From NCBI RefSeq assembly GCF_037969875.1, contig NZ_CP150218.1:6944001-7008000 (forward strand): a DNA stretch of 64,000 nt, read 5' to 3'. The notes under the pieces were generated by a model, which worked only from the letters and a program-made list of their open reading frames with translations, ran no database searches and was not told the origin of the DNA. The first letter of the stretch is position 1; the number at the start of each line of letters is the position of its first letter. Source of the stretch: Paenibacillus sp. FSL R7-0337. Its GTDB lineage: Bacteria; Bacillota; Bacilli; Paenibacillales; Paenibacillaceae. Positions 53,240 to 62,100 of this stretch are shown one piece after another. The translations under genes and the position numbers were made by a program.

Positions 53240-53677
53240 TTGGAGATTCAAGGGAGCTCTGAAGTTTTAACAGAATCTAGACTCCGAGACTTTGAAGGAA
53301 TAAACGGGCTTCAACTTCCCCAACAATATCGAGAATTTTTATTGAAACACAATGGGGGATATCCTAAACCCTATTACTTTACTATCTCAAGAGAACAAGG
53401 GATGGGTATGGTAAATGTTTTTTATGGCATTGGTGAAATGTACGACGATTTAGACAAAAAAATTCATAATTTTGATGAGATATTAGAGGCGGGATTTATT
53501 CCGATTGCAGATGATTCTGGTGGTAATCAGATATGCTTAGGTCTTACTGAAGCGCATTTTGGACATGTGTATTTCTGGATTCATGATGAAGACCCTGAAG
53601 ATATGGGCAATATGTTTTTCCTTTCTAAGGATTTTGGGGAATTCTTAGAAAGGCTGCACGAAATTTCAGAAGATTAG
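53240..53677 (+). CDS. SMI1/KNR4 family immunity protein
   Basis: 145 residues from a TTG at 53240, seven bases after GGAGGGG; an upstream in-frame ATG at 53147 lies inside the previous gene. Clear SMI1/KNR4 blocks: LPQQYREFLLKHNGGYPKPY, GFIPIADDSGGNQICLGLTE, HFGHVYFWIHDEDPEDM and SKDFGEFLERL. Last gene before toxin 3. Confidence 0.88.
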   Translation: MEIQGSSEVLTESRLRDFEGINGLQLPQQYREFLLKHNGGYPKPYYFTISREQGMGMVNVFYGIGEMYDDLDKKIHNFDEILEAGFIPIADDSGGNQICLGLTEAHFGHVYFWIHDEDPEDMGNMFFLSKDFGEFLERLHEISED

Positions 53678-53776
53678 AATGTGGAGAGCTTTAGAATGGA
53701 TTTTTTAAAAGACGGTGAGATCAGGAATTCTTGTCGACCTTAGAAATATATAATTTCATTGTATGACTGATGCATC

Positions 53777-55430
53777 TCTGGAGGTGAAGCATGCAGCAGC
53801 AGGTGGACATCAAGCGGATACTGGAGCTGGAACAGGGACTGAAGCGCTTGAACCGTGTGCTGGAGGAACAGGTCACCGGTACTGATAGAAGCGTTGGCGG
53901 TTTGGTCCGTTCGGTGCAAGCTGCTTATCCGGAAAGTTATGTGCAGTCTCCCTCCCGCGAGGCGGTCCGGTTGCTGCAGGAGCTGGTAAGGGAGGCGCAG
54001 TCGCTTAATGACCAGATAGAGCGTAAGCAATCGGCGTTACGCTGGGCGGCCGGGCAATATCAAGCTGCCGAGACGAAGGCACAGAGTCTGGTTCATACGA
54101 CACCGGCCTTCACTTGGAAGCAGGCGGGCAGCATGTTCAGCCGGTGGCTGCAAGGCATACGGGACCGGGCAGGGCGTGGCATTCAGGATGTCCTTCTTCA
54201 TCCGCCGACACTTAGCCGCATGATTCAGGAGCTTCTGCGGAACGTCAGGGACACTTCGGTGAACAGACAATTGCAGCCTTTTGCCGCAGATGTAGTTATC
54301 TCCGATCTGTTCCGGCAGCGAGAAACCGGTAGTTCCGCCGAACAGCAGCAGGCGCGGGAACAATTGTCCAGGATTGCGGAGGCGTTGCGGGAAATCGGAC
54401 GAAGTCAAGCGGCGTACTCTGTATATGAGAAGTATGGCAACAAGGCCTATATGAAGTCCGCGAACGAACATGCAGAACGTCAGCGGGAGCTGCTGCAGAA
54501 GCTGGGCGTGGATCCGGGCTTCTATACGAAGACCGACCTGCGGACACAATACAAGGGCTCCCCCTTATCGGCCTGCACCTATAATCCGCTGCTGACGGAC
54601 GGATCAGCGGTGCCAGCCAGTGATGAACTGCGGTTCGCTATCACCTTAGGACTGGTGAATGAGAAATACCGCGCGTGGGCGAAGAATAATTATAAGGACA
54701 TCGAGGCAGCGGTGGTTCGAGCGGAACAGATTCGCGAGCTGGAGCGTCAGGTGGCAGAGTATAAGCGGCTCCATGGACCGCCGATGACGTTGCCGGACGG
54801 CACGCCAATCACAGCTAAGAACAAAGAGAACGAGACGACCTTTGCCTACTTCAAGGACAAGGTCTATGATCCCAGTAAACATTCTGAAGTCATATACACC
54901 GCCTATTACAGTTGGCTGGAAGACACCTACGGCATGACCGAATGGCGCAAAATAGTGGTGCAGGCCGATCAGGTGACCCAAGCTTTCGTAGGCGGTCTGA
55001 TCGAATCTACCGTAATGGGTGTGGTGGACACCGCCAAGTTCGCGTTTGACTTCGTCATCGACCCGGAGAAGACGACTCAGGAAACGATGGACAAGGTGGC
55101 TTATCTCGTCAATCACCCCGAAGTTCTGGTGGATGCAGCCAAAGCCATGTATCATGATTTCAATGAAGGCACCCCGGAGCAAAAAGCCGAAATGCTCGGC
55201 AACGCCGCATCCATCCTCGTCCCGGGCGTACCTATCGCCAAGAGCGGCATGGTCGGTAAGCTGGCCGACGCGGTGATGGACCCGCTGACCGATGCGGTCA
55301 AGAAAGTGCCGGATGCCTTAAAGCATTGGAAATTTCCAGGGATGAACCCTTACCCAAACCGGTTAATCCCGGCAACGCCGGGCGGCCCTGGCCCGGTCGA
55401 AGTGCCGGGGCAGGTGTGGCGGAGTGAGGG
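53777..55430 (+). repeat. Toxin body repeat, copy 3
   Basis: Same unit as 40444-42093 and 43428-45080, from TCTGGAGGTGAAGC to the codons for VPGQVWRSEG. Confidence 0.9.
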
Positions 55431-55908
55431 GAGGGGGAAAGGTAACAAACCTAACCTCTACGATAAGGCTGGAAATTATACGGGTGGTAGAACTCAGAAG
55501 GAATTGGATGACTTAGCTCGAGATCCAGCAAGTAATGGGAAAATAGAACCTAAAAATATCAGAGAAAGGGAAGTTGGATTAGCAGTAGAAGAAAGAGGTC
55601 AATTGGGAAAGCTAGTGCGTGATCCTCAAGGAGAAAATGGAGCAGAGTTTATAGATACTTCATCAGGTTTAAAGTGGGACGTGAAAAGCTTTGAATCATA
55701 CCCAAGTGGTGACAATGGAATTCCTATAACAAATCCCAAAAAGGGTGCCTTTACTATTAAACAAGGTATGAAAAAGCTACAAAAAGAATTTGATAATGGG
55801 AACAACGTAATTATTGACACAAGAAAAATGGAGCCTGAGCATGTTGAACAACTCAAGAAAACAATTGATGAAGAAGGAGTAACCGATAAAATAATATGGT
55901 ATCCTTAA
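53791..55908 (+). CDS. Polymorphic toxin 3, PD-(D/E)XK-like nuclease tip
   Basis: 705 residues, GGAGG eight bases upstream. N-terminal export-type domain and body as in toxins 1 and 2. The tip (about 548-705) has REREVGLAVEERGQLGKLVR, then AEFIDTSSGLKWDVKSF and GNNVIIDTRKMEPEHVEQLK. D-x-K at about 628-631 and the preceding Glu give the same nuclease core as toxin 2, with different flanks. It is followed by a pentapeptide-repeat protein starting 11 bases later. Confidence 0.82.
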   Translation: MQQQVDIKRILELEQGLKRLNRVLEEQVTGTDRSVGGLVRSVQAAYPESYVQSPSREAVRLLQELVREAQSLNDQIERKQSALRWAAGQYQAAETKAQSLVHTTPAFTWKQAGSMFSRWLQGIRDRAGRGIQDVLLHPPTLSRMIQELLRNVRDTSVNRQLQPFAADVVISDLFRQRETGSSAEQQQAREQLSRIAEALREIGRSQAAYSVYEKYGNKAYMKSANEHAERQRELLQKLGVDPGFYTKTDLRTQYKGSPLSACTYNPLLTDGSAVPASDELRFAITLGLVNEKYRAWAKNNYKDIEAAVVRAEQIRELERQVAEYKRLHGPPMTLPDGTPITAKNKENETTFAYFKDKVYDPSKHSEVIYTAYYSWLEDTYGMTEWRKIVVQADQVTQAFVGGLIESTVMGVVDTAKFAFDFVIDPEKTTQETMDKVAYLVNHPEVLVDAAKAMYHDFNEGTPEQKAEMLGNAASILVPGVPIAKSGMVGKLADAVMDPLTDAVKKVPDALKHWKFPGMNPYPNRLIPATPGGPGPVEVPGQVWRSEGRGKGNKPNLYDKAGNYTGGRTQKELDDLARDPASNGKIEPKNIREREVGLAVEERGQLGKLVRDPQGENGAEFIDTSSGLKWDVKSFESYPSGDNGIPITNPKKGAFTIKQGMKKLQKEFDNGNNVIIDTRKMEPEHVEQLKKTIDEEGVTDKIIWYP

Positions 55909-55919
55909 GGAGTGGGAAA

Positions 55920-56522
55920 ATGGAAGGGAATCTTAATAGGAAGTTTGATTTGCATAAAAAGTGGGTTGAGACAATTGGTAAAGAAGGCGAAATGTTAAAG
56001 TTAGATGAAGTGGACTTAAGAAGTATTGATTTATCCGATATATTGCTTGAACAAGCATATTTGATTGAGTGTACTTTTGATGATCTCAGACTGGAAAACA
56101 TTGATTTTCACACATCATTATTAGCCTCGTCAACATTTAAAAATGCATATTTAGATAAATGTGATTTTTATAAATCAGACCTTAGATATACGGATTTTAC
56201 CAACTGTGTCATTAAAAACAGTAGATTTAGTAAAGGTGATTGTTGGGAAGCAATATTTAGAAATGCATATTTACTAGATTGTAATTTGATTAATGTATCG
56301 TTCTACTTAACGGATTTTAGTTGGGCAAGACTAGAAAATATAGATATAAGTGTAGCGACATTTGAAGAAACATTATTAAGCGGAGTGACTTTAAAAAATA
56401 TTAAAGGTATAGAAGAAGCTCATATTAAAAGTATTAATATTGGTACGTTGGAGAAGCCGACTTTGTTGAAATCAGATGAAGCAAAGAAATGGATGTTAGA
56501 AAAATGTGAAGTAAGTGGCTAA
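55920..56522 (+). CDS. Pentapeptide-repeat immunity protein
   Basis: 200 residues, ATG at 55920 after AAGGAG; an ATG at 55896 inside the toxin end is less likely. Repeats such as LDEVDLRSIDLSDILLEQAY, CDFYKSDLRYTDFTNCVIKN and TDFSWARLENIDIS form a beta-helix. Diverged relative of the protein at 45589, paired with a related toxin tip, which supports cognate pairing. Confidence 0.83.
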   Translation: MEGNLNRKFDLHKKWVETIGKEGEMLKLDEVDLRSIDLSDILLEQAYLIECTFDDLRLENIDFHTSLLASSTFKNAYLDKCDFYKSDLRYTDFTNCVIKNSRFSKGDCWEAIFRNAYLLDCNLINVSFYLTDFSWARLENIDISVATFEETLLSGVTLKNIKGIEEAHIKSINIGTLEKPTLLKSDEAKKWMLEKCEVSG

Positions 56523-56556
56523 GAGGAATTGGCTACCAGTGCCGAGTGAAATGGGA

Positions 56557-56602
56557 AACAGGTCATTGTGGTCAGATGTTACCATTATTGACCTGTTTTT
56601 TG
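56557..56602 (+). terminator. Terminator after toxin 3 immunity gene
   Basis: AACAGGTCA at 56557-56565 pairs with TGACCTGTT at 56589-56597, loop 23 bases, then TTTTTG. Confidence 0.75.
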
Positions 56603-56610
56603 TTATGTTG

Positions 56611-56679
56611 ATGATGAATTTCCAAGATTTAATGACACAGAGGCAAAAATACTCGAAGCCATTGCTGTTCCAAACTAAT
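56611..56679 (+). pseudogene. Possible deaminase-toxin scrap
   Basis: Open piece encoding DDEFPRFNDTEAKILEAIAV, then PN and a stop. The phrase FPRFNDTEAKILE is typical of one block of the bacterial toxin deaminases. No start or remaining domain. It lies before an immunity-like gene. Confidence 0.5.
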
Positions 56680-56755
56680 GATGGAATTCAGGATAAAGTT
56701 ACTAAATATTGATTTGAATTTCTATTCTAATAATATGAAATAAGGAGTGTTGGAA

Positions 56756-57169
56756 ATGAACTTAGCAAGCTATGAATCAATAAAATCATCAATAGTGATA
56801 GACTTTGAGGAATATATTGAGGAAGAAGGGTTAAATGTAGCGCAGGTTTCAGCAAAAATTCTAGAAGAAGATTGGAGAATTGTAAACGATAGTTTATTTA
56901 CTAAAACATTATATATTTTTACTATTGCAATAGAGAGTTTAAAATACAAAGAAATTGCTGATTTTATATATTCTAGATTGAATCTGGAAAACAATGAATT
57001 TGAAGAGGATATCGATAAAAATGACATTGAAATGCTGACGAAGGACATTCAAATATGTAAAAAGTTAATTGCTAACAAAGGGGCATATAAAATCAGGGAA
57101 ACAAGCCATTCTGTTAAATCTAGAGTGGAGTATATTTTAACGATTAAAGGTGGTTGCCCGAGCATTTGA
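56756..57169 (+). CDS. Hypothetical protein, orphan immunity candidate
   Basis: 137 residues, ATG at 56756 eight bases after AAGGAG. Acidic and helical (SIVIDFEEYIEEEGLNVAQV, SLFTKTLYIFTIAIESLKYK, DIEMLTKDIQICKKLIANKG). Family not recognised. The possible deaminase scrap upstream hints at its former partner. Its end overlaps the Imm3 relic. Confidence 0.55.
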   Translation: MNLASYESIKSSIVIDFEEYIEEEGLNVAQVSAKILEEDWRIVNDSLFTKTLYIFTIAIESLKYKEIADFIYSRLNLENNEFEEDIDKNDIEMLTKDIQICKKLIANKGAYKIRETSHSVKSRVEYILTIKGGCPSI

Positions 57170-57577
57170 TGAGCACTACAGTGAAAAAAATTCAGATGAT
57201 ATGGAGAAGGCCGTCTTGATGGTTATCTCTGCGGAATTAAAAGTAAAACAGCCACGGATATATAAGAATACAAAAGAGAATTACATTAGAGATCTTGAAT
57301 CAATAGATTTTCACAAACTAAAGGACTTTATTCTAAAGGGTCAATTAAATGAAAAAGAGCATGAAGAACTTTATCTTATTGGAGGAGAAACAAAGTATTG
57401 CAAGAACTCGAAAAAATGCCAGTAGATCTTTGCCCAAAAGCAAGATGGTTTTACAATGAGATAGTAGATATAGTCGATCACTACTTTTCCGGGAATGAAA
57501 ATGATAATACTACCATTGATAATATTTTAAAAGATTTGAAAGGGAATTCAGGTATAGAGCTGAGGAATTCACACTAG
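57150..57577 (+). pseudogene. Imm3 family pseudogene, 5' truncated and frameshifted
   Basis: Frame one (to 57425) reads ARAFDEHYSEKNSDDMEKAV, LMVISAELKVKQPRIY and LKGQLNEKEHEELY, matching the middle of Imm3 proteins. After GGETK near 57395 the protein continues in another frame as LQELEKMPVDLCPKARWFYN and IVDIVDHYFSG to 57577. The N-terminal KEWEYNEL part is missing. Compare the intact Imm3 at 58100. Confidence 0.65.
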
Positions 57578-57597
57578 TATCTGGGAGATAGAAGTCC

Positions 57598-58071
57598 ATG
57601 GATTATGAATTGTTTTTACTATCTAAAGTAAGTAATAATTCATTAGGTGAAATGCTGGGAAAATTTACGACTGAGTTTGGGAACAAGAAGGCATCTTTGA
57701 GTTGTAACGATGAGGAAATAGTTATTGGGTCTGAGCTATTTGCACTGGCTCTTGAAATTGAAGATATTTCGGATATCGCTTTTGTTAGAAATCATTACAA
57801 CTTAGATGTGAATGTTTGCATCAGAATTCAATTGTTCGGAAGTACGTTTTATCAAGGACTAGAGCTTTTGTTTAAAATTATGGGAAGGCTTATAAGTCAT
57901 ATTGATGGAAATCTATTATTTCTAGAAGATGGTTCAGCTCAGCTGCTTAGAATGGAGAAAGGCCAACTGCTTGTCAATAAAGCTCTAGACCAGTATCAGA
58001 CGAAATATTTAACCACATGTTTACTTAGTTTCCTTGACCATCCTTACCTTGAAAAAGAATTGTCAAACTAA
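57598..58071 (+). CDS. Immunity protein, SitI3-like
   Basis: 157 residues, GGGAGATAGAAGTCC before the ATG. MDYELFLLSKVSNNSLGEML, then CIRIQLFGSTFYQGLELLFK and LLFLEDGSAQLLRMEKGQL, matches the plan of the immunity protein at 42611. Orphan copy. Confidence 0.6.
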   Translation: MDYELFLLSKVSNNSLGEMLGKFTTEFGNKKASLSCNDEEIVIGSELFALALEIEDISDIAFVRNHYNLDVNVCIRIQLFGSTFYQGLELLFKIMGRLISHIDGNLLFLEDGSAQLLRMEKGQLLVNKALDQYQTKYLTTCLLSFLDHPYLEKELSN

Positions 58072-58099
58072 GATGTAAAGGTGAAAAGGGGGAGTGGAC

Positions 58100-58450
58100 G
58101 TGAAGGAGTGGGAATATAACGAATTGACTGAATATGTTGCCGAGGTCTTTACTAATTCAATTGCCGATGGTTTAAATAATTTGCAAGCAGGAGGACGGTG
58201 TTTGTATGAGTTTGCTAAGGTCATTGAGGAGGGAGACACCGAGAAAACTATATTTTATGTTAGTGTAGCTGATCTGCAAATCAATAGCGGGATTCTTTCT
58301 TCTCAAATCTATGAGGTAGTGGATGAGATCATTAAGTCTTTTGATTTTGATAATTTTGTTGATGAGCTAGGAATTACCGATGCTAAGGATTTAAGTCTTC
58401 GTATCGATTCACTTAAAACAAGGGTGCAAAGTGTTGAGGTAATTGGTTGA
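58100..58450 (+). CDS. Imm3 family immunity protein
   Basis: 116 residues from the GTG at 58100 after AAGGGGGA; a GTG at 58094 is too close to the site. Begins KEWEYNELTEYVAEVFTNSI and has EEGDTEKTIFYVSVADLQIN, the Imm3 pattern. Orphan. The first 40 bases of the gene and its leader recur at the Imm6-like gene at 50957. Confidence 0.7.
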   Translation: MKEWEYNELTEYVAEVFTNSIADGLNNLQAGGRCLYEFAKVIEEGDTEKTIFYVSVADLQINSGILSSQIYEVVDEIIKSFDFDNFVDELGITDAKDLSLRIDSLKTRVQSVEVIG

Positions 58451-59126
58451 AACATGTATAACCAAGGTGGTGGGGCTACCTAGTGCCGAATAAACCCAAC
58501 ATTCTACCAATAACACATATAACCTATGAAAAACCGGTATAAAGATTTTGTCATCTTGGTTTCTGATTCTCGCAACGGCGAGGGAGGAATCAAGATCAAT
58601 GTCATCGGATATGTCAAAGTATCGAAACAAGAAATGAAATTATCGGAATTGAGTTAATGCGGACGGATTCTGAGGTTGGCTGTGAGCTGCTTATTTTCAA
58701 TAAGAAGCAATTCATCTTTAGTCTATCGATAGCAAGAAAGAAAATGAGCAATTGACATAATCCATCTTAAAATTTAAAACTGATCCACACCCATTCAACC
58801 GCAACTGAGTCACTCTCAGTGCGGTTTGTTTGTGTTTTCAGACATTTTCCCTTAAAAATCAGGACTTTTTTCGTTTTTCGAGTGTATTAACCTTATTTCG
58901 GGGCGTTTGACGCAACTTTTGTCGAGATTTGTTAAGAGTTTGTTTAGAGCTGCCTGATAGAATAAACGCAGATATGAAAAAACAGGCAGTTTTATAACTA
59001 GTATTTGTTGTCCACGGGTGGGCAGGTCGAAAGGAGAATGCGGAAGCATAGGGAGTGAATCCAGACTATAGCGAAGCTTGCTGCACGCCGGACAGGAAAT
59101 GATGAACGAATAAGGGGGAGCACCAA
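58451..59126. other. Intergenic region with repeat, gene scrap and long leader
   Basis: Holds a small intergenic repeat at 58506-58560 (CCAATAACACATATAACCTA, later CGGTATAAAGATTTTGTCAT). Next is an open piece at about 58635-58757 without a start (EIIGIELMRTDSEVGCELLI, then FNKKQFIFSLSI), probably the end of a lost gene. A terminator at 58798 follows, then some 290 bases of leader before the surface-protein gene, in which I find no certain promoter. Confidence 0.5.
58798..58838 (+). terminator. Rho-independent terminator at the end of the toxin/immunity locus
   Basis: ACCGCAACTGAG pairs with CTCAGTGCGGT (one mismatch), then TTTGTTTGTGTTTT. Confidence 0.75.
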
Positions 59127-62100
59127 TTGTTAATGAGCAGGAGATTGAAGAGATATATCTCGCTAAGCTTGATTCTTAGTATGTTGCTATCGTTAATACC
59201 CAGTGCCTTTAGCGGACTGGCAGAGGCTGCGGGTGATGATTTTGAGGTCAAGTTTCCAAACGGACAACATGTCGGCAACTTAAGCTACCCTGCAGACAAT
59301 ACATTTCTCAACTTTTATACCAAGGTGGAGGGCTTCAAGCAGACAGAGGAAGATAAAGACGCCAAGTACGACTGGACTAAGGGCGATATCTTTGCCGGTG
59401 TTGATGATAATGAAGCAACGGTTCAATTCCAGGTGAAGGTAGCCGACAATCCGCTTCTGAAGAATATGGCAGAGAGCGGACATGCGGAGATGCTTACAGG
59501 GTTCGCCGTGCTGCGGCGTCACTCCGGGTTCCTATGGACCCGTCATTCGTCCATTACAGTAAACATCGACGGAAAAGATATTATCAATGAACGAACCGGC
59601 AGCAGCCAGCGGTATAACAAGTCGGCCAAGGCCATCATCAAACCGAATTCTGTTATCACTATTAGGGTCTGGGGTGAAGGCGATGATGATGGTGAAGCGG
59701 CGGGGGTACGCGGATTCTACCTCAAGTTCCAGGATCTCAAGCGTCCGGTGATTGATAACTATACCTTTACCGGCAACGGTGCAGAACGGCTTAACGAGAA
59801 TATTAACCAGAAAGAGCTGTATGTCAAAAGAGACGAGAACATCACGCTCAGCTACAACTTCAGCGAGCCGGTCAGACCGACTTCGGTGGTAAAGGCGAAT
59901 TCTGATTATTTCCTGCGGCACAAGCTGTTCATTAATGATCCGGGCACCGGACTTCCGGCAGCCGGACAACAGCAGTATCTGCAGAATATATCCTTTAACG
60001 AGAACAATCTGGATTCCTACCAGAAAAAAATTGCCTACAGATATACGGGAGTTCCTTTCCACAACAGCGGCAATAATCCGCTGAAACCTTTGATTACCGG
60101 GGGGACTACCGGCGGAGCGCAGATGGATCTGTCGCTGGATAATAAATTGAAAGAATCCATGCTCAGTGATGCGGCAGGCAATAAAGCGGTTGTCAATCTC
60201 AATACTGTACCGAGCAGCGGCAGCAATGCCTGGCTGGACCGGAAAAGCGGGAACCCCTTTGACTTTGACCGGGGCGGCTTCCGCGTCATTGTCGATGCCG
60301 TGCGTCCGAAGTATTCCAAGACCGCCAATGGCATTCAGCCGGAGATTCTGACCGGAGTTACGCTGAATAAGGGAGATGTGATTGACTTCACCCTGCAGAT
60401 GACGGAAGAGGCCATTGCCAAGACCGGCTGGGACGAGAAGAAAACCTTCATCCTCTTCAATAACGGAATGAAAGCCTATTATGTTGCAGGCCGGAATACA
60501 CCGAATTGGAGCTTCCGCATGACTGTGCCTGATGGCAAAACTGTGGAAACCCCGCTTCTCAAGGCTGTAGCTATATCTAATGATGCCAAGGGCGGCAGTG
60601 AGCCCATCCAGATGGATACCGATGTTATCCAGGATTATGCAGGGAACCTGATGATTCAGCCTGCGAACTTCGATGGAATCCATAAAGAGAAAATTGACCC
60701 TTACGGCAGTGACGAATCGCTCGCTAATTCCAAAATTGACTGGGCGAACCTGTTCATCGACAATACGGAGCCGGTGATCGGTTACCGGTTCGAGACAGGC
60801 GGTGCGACGGATACAACCTATGCCAAAAAAGGCAAGGTTACGATTGACGCCAACGATCCTTCCATTAAAGTACCGCATTTGGATCCTACCGTCCCTGACC
60901 GCGGTACGGAACGGCCGAGCCGAGGAATCTACCGCCCTTCGAATCTGAGTGCGGAAGCTTCTCCTTCCGTGGGCCTGGTGTACTACTGGTGGAGCCAGGA
61001 TAAGGCTGATCCGTTCGCCGGTGTAGCCGGAGATCATTATGCAGCGCTCAAGCGTTACGCACTCTCCGCCAAGCAGCCGTCAGATGAGCTATATCCAGGA
61101 GAATTCGAGAATATAGAGCTGTCGGTAGTGAATAACAAGACGAACCTGCTTGCTCCTCCGGCAGAAGCCTTCGAGGAAGGGAACAGCGGTGAGTGGTATC
61201 TGCATACCTGGACTGCTGATATGTCCTGGGATTCAGCCAGAGAATTGATGCAGTATGAGAAGAAAAAAGTCTATGTGGATACTCATAAGGCACAGTATGA
61301 TGCTTGGATTGCAGAGGCACCGGGTTCAGAGGCGGATAAGATTTTCTATGCCGATAATCAGGCGCTGGCGGCTGTTGGACAATACGGCGATCTGAGCGTC
61401 TGGAAAGTGGACGATTTCAAGAATGACGACTCTAACTGGAAGCATGAAGTAGGCGTTCTGAAGCTGGACAACCAGGGGCCTGCCATTACCATGGCTGCAG
61501 TGGATATCGCCACTGTACAAGCTCTTGTGAAGGACCCGCATAGCGGTGTCAAAAGTGTGCAGTATCAATGGGTGAAGGACGGGGATTCTCCGGCGATCGG
61601 CAAGTGGGCGGATACGACCTACACCGGCTCAACTGTAACCCGGTCTACTTATGATGATATTGATGAGGACGGATCATATTGGCTCTATCTGAAGGCGCTT
61701 GATTACGCAGGCAACGAGACGGTCAAGACTCCGCAGGAAAAAGCGGTAGTCGTGAGTTCAGAGGCGGCTATTCCGACACAGTTCACACCGGAAGCCAACC
61801 CTTACTATGTGAAGAGTCATGATGTTACGTTCCAGATCAGCGGTGTGCATCCCGATTATGTGGGCTATGCCATCAGCGACAGCTCCATTCGTCCAGATAA
61901 TGATAGTAAATTTACCGGACTGGAGGTCTCCGAGTCATCCGGCATGTCCCCGTTGTCTGAGAATAGCTTGATTAAAAACGGATCGGAACCGGAAGCGTCT
62001 GGTGCTCCTACAGAGCCAAGTCCTCCGGCCACACCGGAAGTTACAGCAAGCATCGGACCGGTGGCCCTTATGAGGTTCCTGTCCTCAGGGCCGGCAGCGC

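Noticed and set aside
56515..56712. 65-codon open frame after the pentapeptide gene
   Set aside because: Spans a terminator hairpin and has no start signal; the deaminase-like scrap lies in another frame.
59532..61037. 501-codon minus-strand open frame
   Set aside because: Antisense to the large surface protein, which continues in frame through the whole stretch.
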